Source: Rhynchopus sp. YZ270_cl-10
Taxonomy: Eukaryota > Euglenozoa > Diplonemea > Diplonemida > Diplonemidae
Direction of reading: 5' to 3'
NCBI GenBank assembly: GCA_964035575.1
Contig: OZ037879.1
Coordinates: 310,001 to 374,000 of the forward strand
Length of the DNA stretch: 64,000 nucleotides
Shown: positions 53,209-63,076 of the stretch, one piece after another
Position numbering within the stretch: position 1 is the first letter of the stretch
How the letters are laid out: the number at the start of each line of letters is the position of its first letter
Program-made: the position numbers and the translations under genes
Notes under the pieces: generated by a model
The model's input: the letters and a program-made list of their open reading frames with translations, nothing else
Told to the model about the DNA's origin: nothing
Databases searched by the model: none

Positions 53209-53464
53209 AGCAAAAGAGTTGAAAGCAACACCTCACAGAAACACCTACAAAGACACTGTAATAATAAACAAACTGTCCAGGTCCAAAAAAACTCAAAATA
53301 CACAGCCCTTCTCATCACAGTGTACCTCTAACAAAAGGTCACGTTGAGAAGACAAAACTCACTTGAGTCACAAAACTCCAAACCCTCCCCCACACCTTCC
53401 CCCCCCCCTACCCACCTCCCCTCGACTGAGAAACACACCCTACCCCAAGTCTTCCCGTTTAGCC

Positions 53465-54355
53465 TCATTTCATTTGCGCGACTTCGTATGCAAAGAGATA
53501 CGAGGTGTGCCGTGTTTTGAGTTTGAAGGTGACACGGGTGCCTTCTTCGATAGCTTCTTCTTCAAAGACGGTTGAAAATCGTTGAATTTTTTTTGGTGGG
53601 GCGTCTGGCTTGCTGTTCATGGGTGCGACCCAGACGTCGACTTCGTCCGCATCAAGATGCACTTTGTCCCATTCGCATTTCCCGTGAAAGACGATCCCCT
53701 CCAGTTTGTATATCAGATACTTTATTCGCGCGCTCTGTGAGTACTCCGCTATATGCGCCACCCCACGGAACACATCCCCCGATTCCCCGTAAATCGCCCC
53801 ATCTTTGCTGGAAATCTGCTTCCAACTGACGACACAACCCTCCTTCGCAATCACCCTCGATATAAACTCTGGTAGCGTTGCCGCGTTTGAAGGGTCGCCC
53901 CGCATTACCCGTGTAGACGTGATAGTGCTATTCGCAAACGGTGTGTATTGCCGTTCATGCTTTGCGACTCCACGTTGTACTGATTCTCCAAACATTTTCC
54001 GCTCTGGCGCAACTTCTTTGCTCTTCTGCAACTCTTTTTTCAATGCAGTTTCTTGCTTTTCGAGAACCTGAATCATATCGTCCCACACATGGTGCAGACC
54101 CCCTGCGACTTTGCTGTCAACCCTCTGTGATAGCTCCTGTTGCACCTCCTCTAAGCGGGCTTCGAGCCTCACCCGCGCCCCTCGTTCTCTCTCCAAATCC
54201 TCCTTAAGTTCTGCGACCTCGCTTCGCAGCAGCTCCACAGTCTTTGACTGTTCCGCAAAGCGTTCGGCAAGGAGTTCCTCCAAATATTTGTTGAGGTGTT
54301 GTACGTTAATCTGTTCTTCGCTAATAACGTCATTGTCGCAACGTCGTGTGTCCAT
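53465..54355 (-). CDS. Coiled-coil protein of unknown function
   Basis: 296 aa, one exon, start ATG 54355 (MDTRRCDNDVISEEQINVQH). Residues ~20-125 are a long coiled coil (LLRSEVAELKEDLERERGAR, ARLEEVQQELSQRV, LEKQETALKKELQKSKEV). The remainder looks globular, with FISRVIAKEGCVVSWKQI, DADEVDVWVAPMN and VTFKLKTRHTSYLFAYEVAQ. I recognise no domain, and there is no signal peptide or TM helix. Codon use is like the other genes. Probably a host cytosolic protein. Confidence 0.75.
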   Translation of the reverse strand: MDTRRCDNDVISEEQINVQHLNKYLEELLAERFAEQSKTVELLRSEVAELKEDLERERGARVRLEARLEEVQQELSQRVDSKVAGGLHHVWDDMIQVLEKQETALKKELQKSKEVAPERKMFGESVQRGVAKHERQYTPFANSTITSTRVMRGDPSNAATLPEFISRVIAKEGCVVSWKQISSKDGAIYGESGDVFRGVAHIAEYSQSARIKYLIYKLEGIVFHGKCEWDKVHLDADEVDVWVAPMNSKPDAPPKKIQRFSTVFEEEAIEEGTRVTFKLKTRHTSYLFAYEVAQMK

Positions 54356-55306
54356 TTGGTTGGGGGGGGGGTGGGGTGGGAGGGGGTGTGACTCCTGGTA
54401 GGGGGGGGTTGTGGGGAAAGTTGGTTGTAATTATAACGCTTGTGCTGTGTGGTATATTTGGAAAAATGGGGGTGAAGAAATGCAAAAATAGTTGGGGAGG
54501 AGGGGATGAGACTTTTTTTTTTAAAAATTATGTTGGTTGATTTCCCCAGACGAATGCATACTTTTTCTCGCTTTTTTTGATTTTGTTCTTTTGCTCAGGA
54601 GTACGCAGGACGGGGTGGGTGGGGTGGTGGGGTGCCATGAGCATTCTCGCTTTCTTCCGTGGAGGATATGTTTGTATCTCTGGCAAAAAAAGAAAAAGAA
54701 AAAGAAAAACTTTTTTGATAAATCTGCTGATTTAGTTGTAACCGTCGTGACAGTCTTCACTATCCAGAAAAAAAGAGAAGAAGAAAAAACACTCAAAATA
54801 AAATAAAAATGACGGCATTTTTGTTGCTTCTACCCAACCATTCCCAAAAGGCTTCCTCAAAAATGTCACCTTTTGTGGAAGAAATTATTATTTTATTTTG
54901 CAAATCAAAAGACAGTAGCCGGACCTACATTTTGGTTGGAGTGAACTTTTTTTTAAAAAATAATTTAGGTGCTCGTTTGAGGTGGCACTTTCCTCAAGAC
55001 TATATCGGATCTTTGCGTAGGTTGGTGTATGATCCGCCACCACTCAGAATAGCTGAGGGAAGTTTGGCGGAACTGCTCAAAAAAAAAAAGTTAAATACAT
55101 GACGTCCGATTTTTTATTTTCTTGGGTTTTCTTTAAGTCAGTGAGGGGGACAGCTTTCCCTTTCTTCTTGGTTTTTGGAGTCGACTTTTTTTTTTGTCAT
55201 ATCGACAAAATCACCCCACCCGAAGAAGATGGTATTCTGTTCACAATAATGTCACCCGAAAGGCTAGGGGTTGTTTAATATTATTTTTTGGGGGGGTTTT
55301 TTTTTT

Positions 55307-55369
55307 TGATAAATTGTTAGATTAGTGTAGTTGCCTCGGTTGTGTTGCCACAGTTTGTGCAATCTCCAC

Positions 55370-55372
<3 letters not shown>
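55307..55372 (+). ncRNA. Hairpin family H3, copy 2
   Basis: Nearly identical to 14083-14150: TAGTGTAGTTGCC ... TGTGCAATCTCCACT. Confidence 0.6.
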
Positions 55373-55401
<29 letters not shown>

Positions 55402-55403
<2 letters not shown>

Positions 55404-55460
55404 GAAAACTTAGTTTTAGTGTAGACACCCGAAGATGAACTTCACTTAGACACTATAATT
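55402..55460 (+). ncRNA. Hairpin family H3, copy 3 (diverged)
   Basis: TAGTGT pairs with ACACTA, and the interior is unlike copies 1-2. It starts with the shared TTGAAAACTTAG. Confidence 0.45.
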
Positions 55461-56193
55461 TTTTTTTTTGAAAATCTGAGACTCAAAAAAAAAAAAAAGA
55501 GAACGGTATAGTGCAGTCGTAGGCGGGTTCTTGTGAGCCCGGCTATTGTCCAACGGTTTTTTTTTTCCTCTCAAAAGAAATGAAACAATAAAAGAGAAGG
55601 GGAAAAAAAAACCTTGTCCACTGAATGCAACTCTCGGTGAGTCCAGCCCACAACTCAGTCACAACTATTATCTATGAACCGATGACAAAAAAAAAACAAA
55701 ACAAAAAAAAAAAAAAAAAAACGTTGATAACGCACGACCCCTCGTGAACGCAGGCAAAAAAAGGGGCCTTCTGACTACAGATATTTTAGAAAAGAAACAA
55801 ACAAATGCGACTTGAAGTACAAAAGCCTGACAGTGTACCTCAAAAATAAAAAAGAGAAAAAAAAAAGGGGGGTAAAAAACTGAATGAATAAAAACGCAGC
55901 TTCCCACAGCCACAGAACACATCATTTAAAAGAGAGGGGGAAAAACAAGATAACAGAGGGGGGCCGTTCTTCAGCTCTCAGCCCCGTCCCCTGTCTTGTT
56001 CTCACATTCTCTTAGTTATCACTCGCGGAGGGTATTTTCAATTCTGATCTGTCTCCTTGCCCACCAACCTCTCAAGAGGTTAAGGGATTGGCGTAAGGGG
56101 AGAAGAGAAAGGACTTAAAAACCATCCTTTCCCTGCAAAAGAAGGCAGAACAAAAAGGAACAAAAAAAAAAAAAAGAAAAGAAAAGGCTATAT

Positions 56194-56228
56194 AAGATGC
56201 TCCCAAGCCAATCGTGCTTAGCCATCTT
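56194..56228 (+). ncRNA. Hairpin family H1, copy 10
   Basis: AAGATG pairs with CATCTT and CAAGC with GCTTAG, around CAATCGT. Confidence 0.55.
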
Positions 56229-57199
56229 TTAAAAAAAAAATGTTAGTTCAGAAACACTTGAATAAGGGAAGCTGTTTTCTTTTTTTTTTTTTGGTTTTTT
56301 TTTGAAAAAGATATTTCAATTACTGGGGGAGCCCCCCCCGCCAGTAATCTTTTTTTAAAGTTTCATGTCCTTTCCGTTCAAAGAAGAGAAAGTATACTAT
56401 GAAGCTTAGAGAGAGAGAAAAATGAAGTTATTGATGCAGCCACCTCCGACTGACCCACGTACGATGCCAGCCCCGGATGAAAGCACAAAAAAAAAATAAA
56501 ATGAAACTCCGCACACAGCAAAACAATCAAAGTTAACCCCCAAAAAACCCAAAAATGACAATACGATATTTTGATAGATATGAAAAAGGAAACAATCAGA
56601 AACAAAAAAAGAGAGAAAAAAAGAAAGGGGGGGAAAACCCCTTACTATAACAGTGACGTTAGCAAAAAGAAAAGAGAGAAAAAAAAAGCGATCCTTTTTT
56701 TATGTGGTGTTTTGCATCCACGATTTATCTGCGACCATGTGTCTGTATATTTTCCCCCATCCACCATCTGCCTTCCTCGCACTCAATTCTATGTACTACA
56801 GCAAAGCAAGGCCAAAACGGAGGTGACTTGAAAAACAAAAAAGCCCTCTCGTGACCTTTTGTGCAAATCTCTGGAACACTGTGTGGAGGGGATCCCGAAA
56901 CCATACACACAACCCCACCTTCCATTTTTGGTGGTTTACACACATATCGAAGACGATCACACCTTCTCACCAGGGGGGTTTTTTTTTACCCATTAAGTTA
57001 CCCTGCACCCCCATTGTATACCGTAGCGCTGTTTTGGCGCTTTTTTGGATTAAAACACTCGCGGGATTTTTGAGAAAAAAAGTTGGTTTTCATTTTAAAT
57101 TTTAAAAGAAATCTGTTTCCTTTTCAAGGGGAATGGGATTTCGGATGGGAATTTTGATAGATAAAAACTCAAAAGAGAATAAAATAAAAGAATCTGGTT

Positions 57200-57236
57200 A
57201 AGATGAACCTAAGCCTCTCTGTGCTTAGGCCACCTT
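57200..57236 (+). ncRNA. Hairpin family H1, copy 11
   Basis: CCTAAGC pairs perfectly with GCTTAGG around CTCTCTGT. AAGATG pairs with CACCTT with one mismatch. Confidence 0.6.
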
Positions 57237-58289
57237 TAAAAAAAAAAAAAAATATTTTGAGAGTGGGAGTCTGCGAAAGAGCATACATCCAGAAAAAAAT
57301 ATCGAGAAGATTTGTTGAGAAAGGGATGGGTTGTTAATTTGCTTTGTTCTCCAAAAAAAATTTTAAATATGAACAGAGAAATGGGGATTTTTGAGTGATA
57401 AAATGTGAAGGCACAGCCGAAAATCAAAAATTGTGGGGAGGGCTAAAATAAAAAATAAAAACGAATTTTCTGCGGGTTTGGGGGGGTGGAAAACTGGGGG
57501 GGGGGGGGAGGTGTTTTGTTCTTCTTCTTCTTTTTTCTCTTTTTTTTTTGGGGTTTTATGTTTTATTTTTTTTCGAAGGTTTGCAGACAGTAATGTATAT
57601 AGGGGTGGTGGTGGTGCAGTAAAGGGGGAAATATGTGGGAAACCCCCTTTTTCTTGGTTTTTCGCGTGGTTGTGTGCAGGGTTTTATATAGCCAGCACCC
57701 ACCAAAACGGCGGTTTTGTGTGAGGCAGTCATTGTTTTTGTGTGTGGAAAACTAGTGTCTTGTCCAGGAATCCAGATTTCAAGATCGGGGTCAGCTGCCC
57801 AAAAATTCAGCACTGCTGACAAGGGAAGACACTGGGAACTATATTTTTTTTTGCGGAGCAAAAAAAACAATATAAGATGGCGCCGCAGGCGAAAAAAAAT
57901 TCATGGTACGGTGTAAAAATCTAGCTTTTTACACCACGAGTCACTCAGAGAACCCCTTTTTGCGGAATCCCGACTCGTTTTTTAGGATTCTTGACGACCG
58001 TGCTCTTCATGGTGGGGTCGCGTTGCTCTGGAGTCCCTTCGGGACCCCTCTTAGAGCCCTGTAAGGTAAGGTAAAAATTGCAAAAAATCCCGAAATTCTA
58101 TAGTTTTTTTTTTTTTTTACGATTTTTTGTGGGATTTGGTCCCACATAAAGATACCTATATACATCACTGTTTGCAGAGGGAGGGTTGAAAAAGGGGGAG
58201 AGTTTTTTAAAAGCTTTTAGGGAGTTTGGGGATAAAAAAGATAAAATAAAGTAAAAAAGGGACAAATCTTTGAAAAATAACGGTTGTCA

Positions 58290-58326
58290 AAGATTTATCT
58301 AGGCCCTCTCGCGCTGTAGTCATCTT
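58290..58326 (+). ncRNA. Hairpin family H1, copy 12
   Basis: AAGAT pairs with ATCTT, and CTA-GGC with GCT-GTAG, around CCTCTCGC. Confidence 0.5.
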
Positions 58327-58499
58327 GAAGAACAAAAGATAACTGAACCTCGTATAGGGTAGGGTAGGGGGGGTCATTGTGGGGGAAGACTTTGTATTGC
58401 CGAATCAAAGAATGAAGGGTTGGGTCGGGTTCAGTAGTCCCACTGAGACGGAAAAAAATAAGGGGGTTATGACGCCTCGTCAATTTTGAAAGAAAAATG

Positions 58500-58564
58500 T
58501 TTCACATACTAACTATTCTACTGAATAGAAGGTATAATAGGGTACACTAAATGTACCCAAACTT
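58500..58564 (+). ncRNA. Hairpin family H2, copy 3
   Basis: Differs from 12831-12896 at only a few bases. Both hairpins are kept. Confidence 0.65.
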
Positions 58565-58605
58565 TAAAAGAAGAATAGAAAAAAAATAAAAGTGAAGTTT
58601 GATAT

Positions 58606-58633
58606 GTGCAAAACGCCTCTGGGGCGCAGGCAC
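58606..58633 (+). ncRNA. Hairpin family H4, copy 1
   Basis: GTGC pairs with GCAC and CGCC with GGCG, around TCTGG. Preceded by GTGAAGTTTGATAT. Confidence 0.5.
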
Positions 58634-58662
58634 TGAAATAAAATAAAAAAAAATAAATTTAT

Positions 58663-58699
58663 AAGATGACCCTCCACCCCCGTTGTGCAGAGTCACCTT
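58663..58699 (+). ncRNA. Hairpin family H1, copy 13
   Basis: AAGATGAC pairs with GTCACCTT (one mismatch), and CT with AG; the loop is larger. Confidence 0.55.
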
Positions 58700-58827
58700 A
58701 CATTGTTATAAGTCGCAGCAGTGTGCTTCATTGTACACACACCCACCTTTGGATTAAACGGTGTATGGGAAATCTCCTCTCAATAAGAGAGTGTGGAGAA
58801 ACAGATTTTTTTTTTTGTTTTTGTTTT

Positions 58828-58880
58828 TTGAAAACTTGGTTGTATTAGTGTAGCCACCCTAGAGTGTGCTCCACTATACT
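58828..58880 (+). ncRNA. Hairpin family H3, copy 4
   Basis: TTGAAAACTTGGTTGTATTA, then TAGTG pairing with CACTA. Almost the same as 60522-60570. Confidence 0.55.
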
Positions 58881-58949
58881 ACTTGTTTTTGTTTTGTTGA
58901 GTTAATGACAGAAAGGGACCCCGCTGCGCGGAGAAAACAGAAAAAAAAA

Positions 58950-58985
58950 GCTAATTTCATATACTTTCCATTCCAGAAAGCACAC
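58950..58985 (+). ncRNA. Hairpin family H2, copy 4 (partial)
   Basis: TTTCATATACTTTCCATTCC matches the H2 start; the second half is missing. Confidence 0.35.
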
Positions 58986-59106
58986 AAAAAAAAGGACAAA
59001 AAGAAAACGATAACATCCCGTCTTTTTATTTTATTTTTCCTTTTTAGTTGCGGTACGCTACCCAATGTCAGACGTAAAAATAAAATAAAACAAAAATGGA
59101 GGTGGT

Positions 59107-59137
59107 AAGATAACCCTAAGACTGCATAGTCACCTTT
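59107..59137 (+). ncRNA. Hairpin family H1, copy 14
   Basis: AAGATAACCCTAAG then CATAGTCACCTT; shortened loop. Confidence 0.45.
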
Positions 59138-59182
59138 CAAACAACGGCATTTTTTGAAGGAAAAAAAAAACAAAGGCAAAAT

Positions 59183-59212
59183 ATGAATGTCCTCACGTAC
59201 ACACATGCTCAC
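59183..59212 (+). ncRNA. Hairpin family H1, copy 15 (ACGTAC loop subtype)
   Basis: TGAATGT pairs in parts with ACACATG and TCA, around CCTCACGT. Confidence 0.4.
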
Positions 59213-60080
59213 CTTTCGAAAGGTTGTTAACACAAGACAAAAAAAAAAAAAATACATTCACTCGTGATGATGAACCAATAGTTGATAAAATAAAACTGTT
59301 TTTTTTTCTTTTTTTTTGCAAACAAAGGCAGAGAGACGGAGTAACTGTGCAAAATATTCGTTCACCCATGCCCCCCTCCAGACAACAGTACCACTGTAAA
59401 CAAAACCTGGTCGCTTTGACATTATTTTTTTTTTTGAGGGAAAACAGGGTTTCCGCGTAGGCTTTTGGTCCCCCCGCCCGGGGGGACCAAATTTTGAAAA
59501 TCGCAAACAAAAAAAAAAAAAAAAGGAGAAAATGCAGCATGAGGCACACTGGGTAGTACGGTGCGACGCACGGTTTCATATGCACCTGTGACCCCATCGT
59601 GAGCAGCAATCAGTTCGATTAGTCCAAAGAAGACAGAAAAAGGAGGAGAAAAAAAAGGACGTAGCGTACCGTGCGCCTGCGGCGCTGAATTGTTTCTTAC
59701 CAGTGCACAATCAAATGGAGTCCCAAGGTTTTGCGCGACTCCTCAAATTGTCTGCACCTACCCAACAAACACCATCACCGTCTCAGCTTCCTTCACGAGC
59801 CGTTCAGCCTTCACCACCTTCACAAGCCAAATAAAATAGGGCAAAAGTAGCGTACCGTGCGCCTGCGGCGCTCTTGCTGTCTTCATTAAAACAAAAGCAC
59901 GTTGGCAAAACTGCGAATCGTGACAATTTTTTTTCGCCTGCGGCGCCCACCTCCCTCCCCTCTCCTTCCTGTGGTTGCAGGGAGTCGCGCGCGCGAAGCG
60001 CGCGCGACGGCTCGGAGAAAGCGGGGGGACCAAATTTTGAGACCAAAAACCAAGCGGAAGCCCTGGAAAATAAAGAAAAG

Positions 60081-60112
60081 TTTATGACCCTAAGCCTCAC
60101 TCAGTCAATAAA
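60081..60112 (+). ncRNA. Hairpin family H1, copy 16
   Basis: The outer stem changed to TTTAT/ATAAA with GAC/GTC, while CCTAAGCCTCACTCA is kept. This is a clear compensatory replacement of the usual AAGATG/CATCTT stem. Confidence 0.6.
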
Positions 60113-60183
60113 AGGTAACCCCATTTTCCTCCATTTTTTTTTTTTTTTTGCAGGAATGTTTTGGAAAAAAAAAACGTTGATGA

Positions 60184-60213
60184 AGTACAAACGCCTTCTG
60201 GGACGCAGGCACT
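60184..60213 (+). ncRNA. Hairpin family H4, copy 2
   Basis: AGTAC...GCACT, with ACGCCTTCTGGGACGC inside. Confidence 0.4.
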
Positions 60214-60354
60214 GTCAAAAAAGAAACTCATCTCATTTTAATGTCATCAGGAATGTTTTTAAAGCATGGTCTGTGGGTTCTTTTTGGAGAGGGGCCGGTA
60301 GATGATAACGAACTCGGCGTTGATTGGCTTAAAAAAAGGATAGAAAGAACTTGT

Positions 60355-60412
60355 TTCATATACATTCTTTTTCTAATGAAAAGAAGGTACAGAGGGTGCT
60401 AAAGAAGTACCC
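60355..60412 (+). ncRNA. Hairpin family H2, copy 5 (covarying)
   Basis: ATAC pairs with GTAC, CTTTTTC with GAAAAG around TAAT, then GGGT...ACCC. Both sides of the first stem changed relative to copy 1. Confidence 0.6.
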
Positions 60413-60521
60413 TTGCTTTTTTTTTTTTGTGTTTGTTGTGTGGAGAAAGAACGAAAGTAAAGAGGACTCCTTACTTAGGAGAGAGGTAGCGACCCTTATG
60501 GTGTTTTGTTTTTTTGTTTTT

Positions 60522-60570
60522 TGAAAACTTGGTTGTATTAGTGTAGCCACCCTAGTGTGCTCCACTATAT
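60522..60570 (+). ncRNA. Hairpin family H3, copy 5
   Basis: Same start as 58828; TAGTG pairs with CACTA. Confidence 0.55.
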
Positions 60571-60586
60571 TGTTTTTTTTTTATGT

Positions 60587-60645
60587 TTTGATAAATTGTT
60601 GTGATGGTGCAGTTCCCACGTTGTGGTTAGCTTCACTGTCACTCT
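60587..60645 (+). ncRNA. Hairpin family H3, copy 6 (diverged)
   Basis: TTGATAAATTGTTGTGATGG then CACGTTGTGG and CACTGTCACT. It keeps the start motif of copies 1-2. Confidence 0.45.
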
Positions 60646-60913
60646 TTTTTAAATTGACGTGCAATTATTGACCCATTCACAAAATACTGTAACAGGCGTG
60701 CAATTTGAAAAAACCACAATTTAACAGCCAAGGAGGTACAATCAAGTATTATGCCTGGTATCCCCTTGCATTTATCCCCTTCACCTGCCATCATCGCAAT
60801 TAGGGTTTCATAGCGGTTACACATTTGCACGCCTGGAAAAGGATTTTGTGAATCACTAATTGCGCGTCGAATGAAAACTACCCGTTCTTTGTTAAATTAT
60901 ATCCCAAAAAACC

Positions 60914-61002
60914 TCAGTGAGTTGTGGGGTCATTCATTCATTCGAATTTCCACTCGCTGCGTGGGAATTAGTACACTCTCGTGACCCAAAAACTCACTGC
61001 GT
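60914..61002. repeat. Short foldback abutting element 4
   Basis: CAGTGAGTTGTGGGGTCA pairs with TGACCCAAAAACTCACTG (few mismatches) across ~45 bases. Confidence 0.65.
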
Positions 61003-61454
61003 TAAATTGAGATATACTTTAACTGGTGTGTTCCGGGGTATCGAAAAATACAAATTTTCATTTCAATTCACAACTCTTCACAACTCTTCACAACTATTCA
61101 CAACTATTCACAACTCTTCACAAATTTTCACAAAAACGTGTATGTGAAGAGTTGTGAAGAGTTGTGAAAAGTTGTGAAGAGTTGTGAAGAGTTGTGAAGA
61201 GTTGTGAAGAGTTGTGAAGTTGGCGAAGTCTGGGTGGTGCCTGGGCACCCAGGTACCCAGGTAGGTACAGGACACCTTTTGGAGGACGTTGGTTGGCAAC
61301 ACAGGAGGTTCTATGTGCAAAAAGTGCCTAAAATGGTGCGGCTGACGGGACGATTTGGACCCTTTTGGGCCATTCTTGGGCCATGTGTTTTTAGGTGTGT
61401 TTTTTTTTCAACTTTTTGACTTGGATTGCATTTTTGGGATCCCCGTGCAGTGGT

Positions 61455-62141
61455 CATACTTGGACCGCCCGAAAAAAATTTCGGGCGAATTCGGGCGGAT
61501 TTTTCGGGCGCGGGTCCCGAGCGCCCGAAATGTGCCCGAAATATATTTCGGGCGTTTTAAAGGGAATTTATACGTAATTCGGGCGAATTCGGGCGCACAA
61601 TCGGTGCACTGGAGTATCTTATGTGTGCTGGGAAGCATGCCACCAGTGTAAAAATTTTACGCCTTATTTGAAAGATTGGCACAAAATTTGTTCAAAGAAA
61701 AAAAAATTGAGCAAAAAGTCCGAAACACCCCGAGAATGGGTCAGAACCACCCTGTGACCCGACAATTCACAAAAATTCACCTTGAAATACGAAAAAATGG
61801 TGAAACCCCGGTTCATAGTGTGTTTTGGGTGGGAATAAGCACATGATAGTCAGAAAACCCGTGTTTGGTGGTGATTCCCAAAGTGCACTCAGGTGTACAA
61901 AAGTTTTCGATTCTTGCTTATTTTGACAGATTTGACATCAAATATTTCCAAATATAAAAAGTTTTTTGCAAAAATGAATAGAAACCTACCTAGTCGGTTT
62001 TCACTAAGGAAAAAGCGCCCGAATCCGCCCGAAATCTGCATTTCGGGCGTTTTCGGGCAAATTCGGGCGCACAAAATCGCCCGAAATCCGCCCCTAATCC
62101 GCCCGAAATGCCCGAAATATATTTCGGGCGGTCCAAGTATG
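61455..62141. mobile_element. Element 6: TIR element inserted in the ~130-bp module of element 4
   Basis: CATACTTGGACCGCCCGAAA is inverted at the right end. AGTGGT is duplicated at 61449-61454 and 62142-62147. Removing it restores CCGTGCAGTGGTGGGG, as seen uninterrupted near 36970. The arms are made of CGCCCGAAAT-type units. Confidence 0.8.
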
Positions 62142-62584
62142 AGTGGTGGGGCCGACGTTGAAAATTGGACAATTTTATGACCTCTTAAATTTCGGAAAAT
62201 ATGAGCCCGGTCACTAATAGGCGGCCCATTTCGGTCAAAAATTGTCCCCAAAATCCGGAGTGTATTATTGACCTTTGTGGGCGACGAGACTGTCCTGTGT
62301 GAGGTTAACCTACAGGTTAATTCCATTATGGCGGTGGTTGTTTTGCATCTCTCACACATTATGGATCGACGCACTGGTGAGTCCTTGGCGGTTACTTCGT
62401 CTCCTTTCGTCTTATCCGCCTTTTTGGTGGGGATTATTAACACCGTTTTTAGAAATTTTGTGCGAGTTAGGAAAAAATATGAGAGTACCACAGATACTCC
62501 AAAGTTAAAAATTCTTGCTTTAATGGAATTTTTGGGCCTCAAACTCGGACATCGGAAATCCATAGGGTCCCCCCTATGGTTTTT

Positions 62585-62962
62585 ACACAGTACACAGTAC
62601 ACAGTACACAGTACACAGTACACAGTACACAGTACACAGTACACAGTACACAGTACACAGTACACAGTACACAGTACACAGTACACAGTACACAGTACAC
62701 AGTACACAGTACACAGTACACAGTACACAGTACACAGTACACAGTACACAGTACACAGTACACAGTACACAGTACACAGTACACAGTACACAGTACACAG
62801 TACACAGTACACAGTACACAGTACACAGTACACAGTACACAGTACACAGTACACAGTACACAGTACACAGTACACAGTACACAGTACACAGTACACAGTA
62901 CACAGTACACACAGTACACAGTACACAGTACACAGTACACAGTACACAGTACACAGTACACA
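62585..62962. repeat. 7-bp tandem array (ACACAGT)n
   Basis: About 53 units with one irregular unit near 62902. All frames stay open on both strands, giving spurious long peptides. Confidence 0.97.
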
Positions 62963-63076
62963 GTACAGTACAGTACAGTACAGTACAGTACAGTACAGTA
63001 CAGTACAGTACAGTACAGTACAGTACAGTACAGTACAGTACAGTACAGTACAGTACAGTACAGTACAGTACAGTAC
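62963..63076. repeat. 5-bp tandem array (CAGTA)n
   Basis: About 23 units directly following the 7-bp array. The 5-bp unit could arise from the 7-bp one by losing CA. Confidence 0.97.

Larger units (their letters stand above)
50931..53464. other. Spacer with dispersed repeats and hairpins
   Basis: No protein gene seen. It has a diverged ~130-bp module (51690-51850), a GTGACCCCACCAT segment (52145-52160), the GCGCCTGCGGCGC-type repeat (52217-52360), H2, H1 and H4 hairpins, and a GTGAGCTCTTTG inverted repeat at 53096-53128. Confidence 0.5.
54356..60913. other. 6.5-kb gene-poor, AT-rich region dense in hairpins
   Basis: No gene I can support; a 97-codon frame at 54809-55102 is uncertain. It carries at least seven H1, three H2, five H3 and several H4 hairpins. 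It also has GCGCCTGCGGCGC repeats (59661, 59847) and GTGGGGTC-type segments (58005 and, inverted, 59590). Homopolymer runs are frequent. Confidence 0.6.

Noticed and set aside
54809-55102. 97-codon plus-strand frame
   Set aside because: No recognisable domain, homopolymer-derived residues, and opposite in strand to all supported genes.
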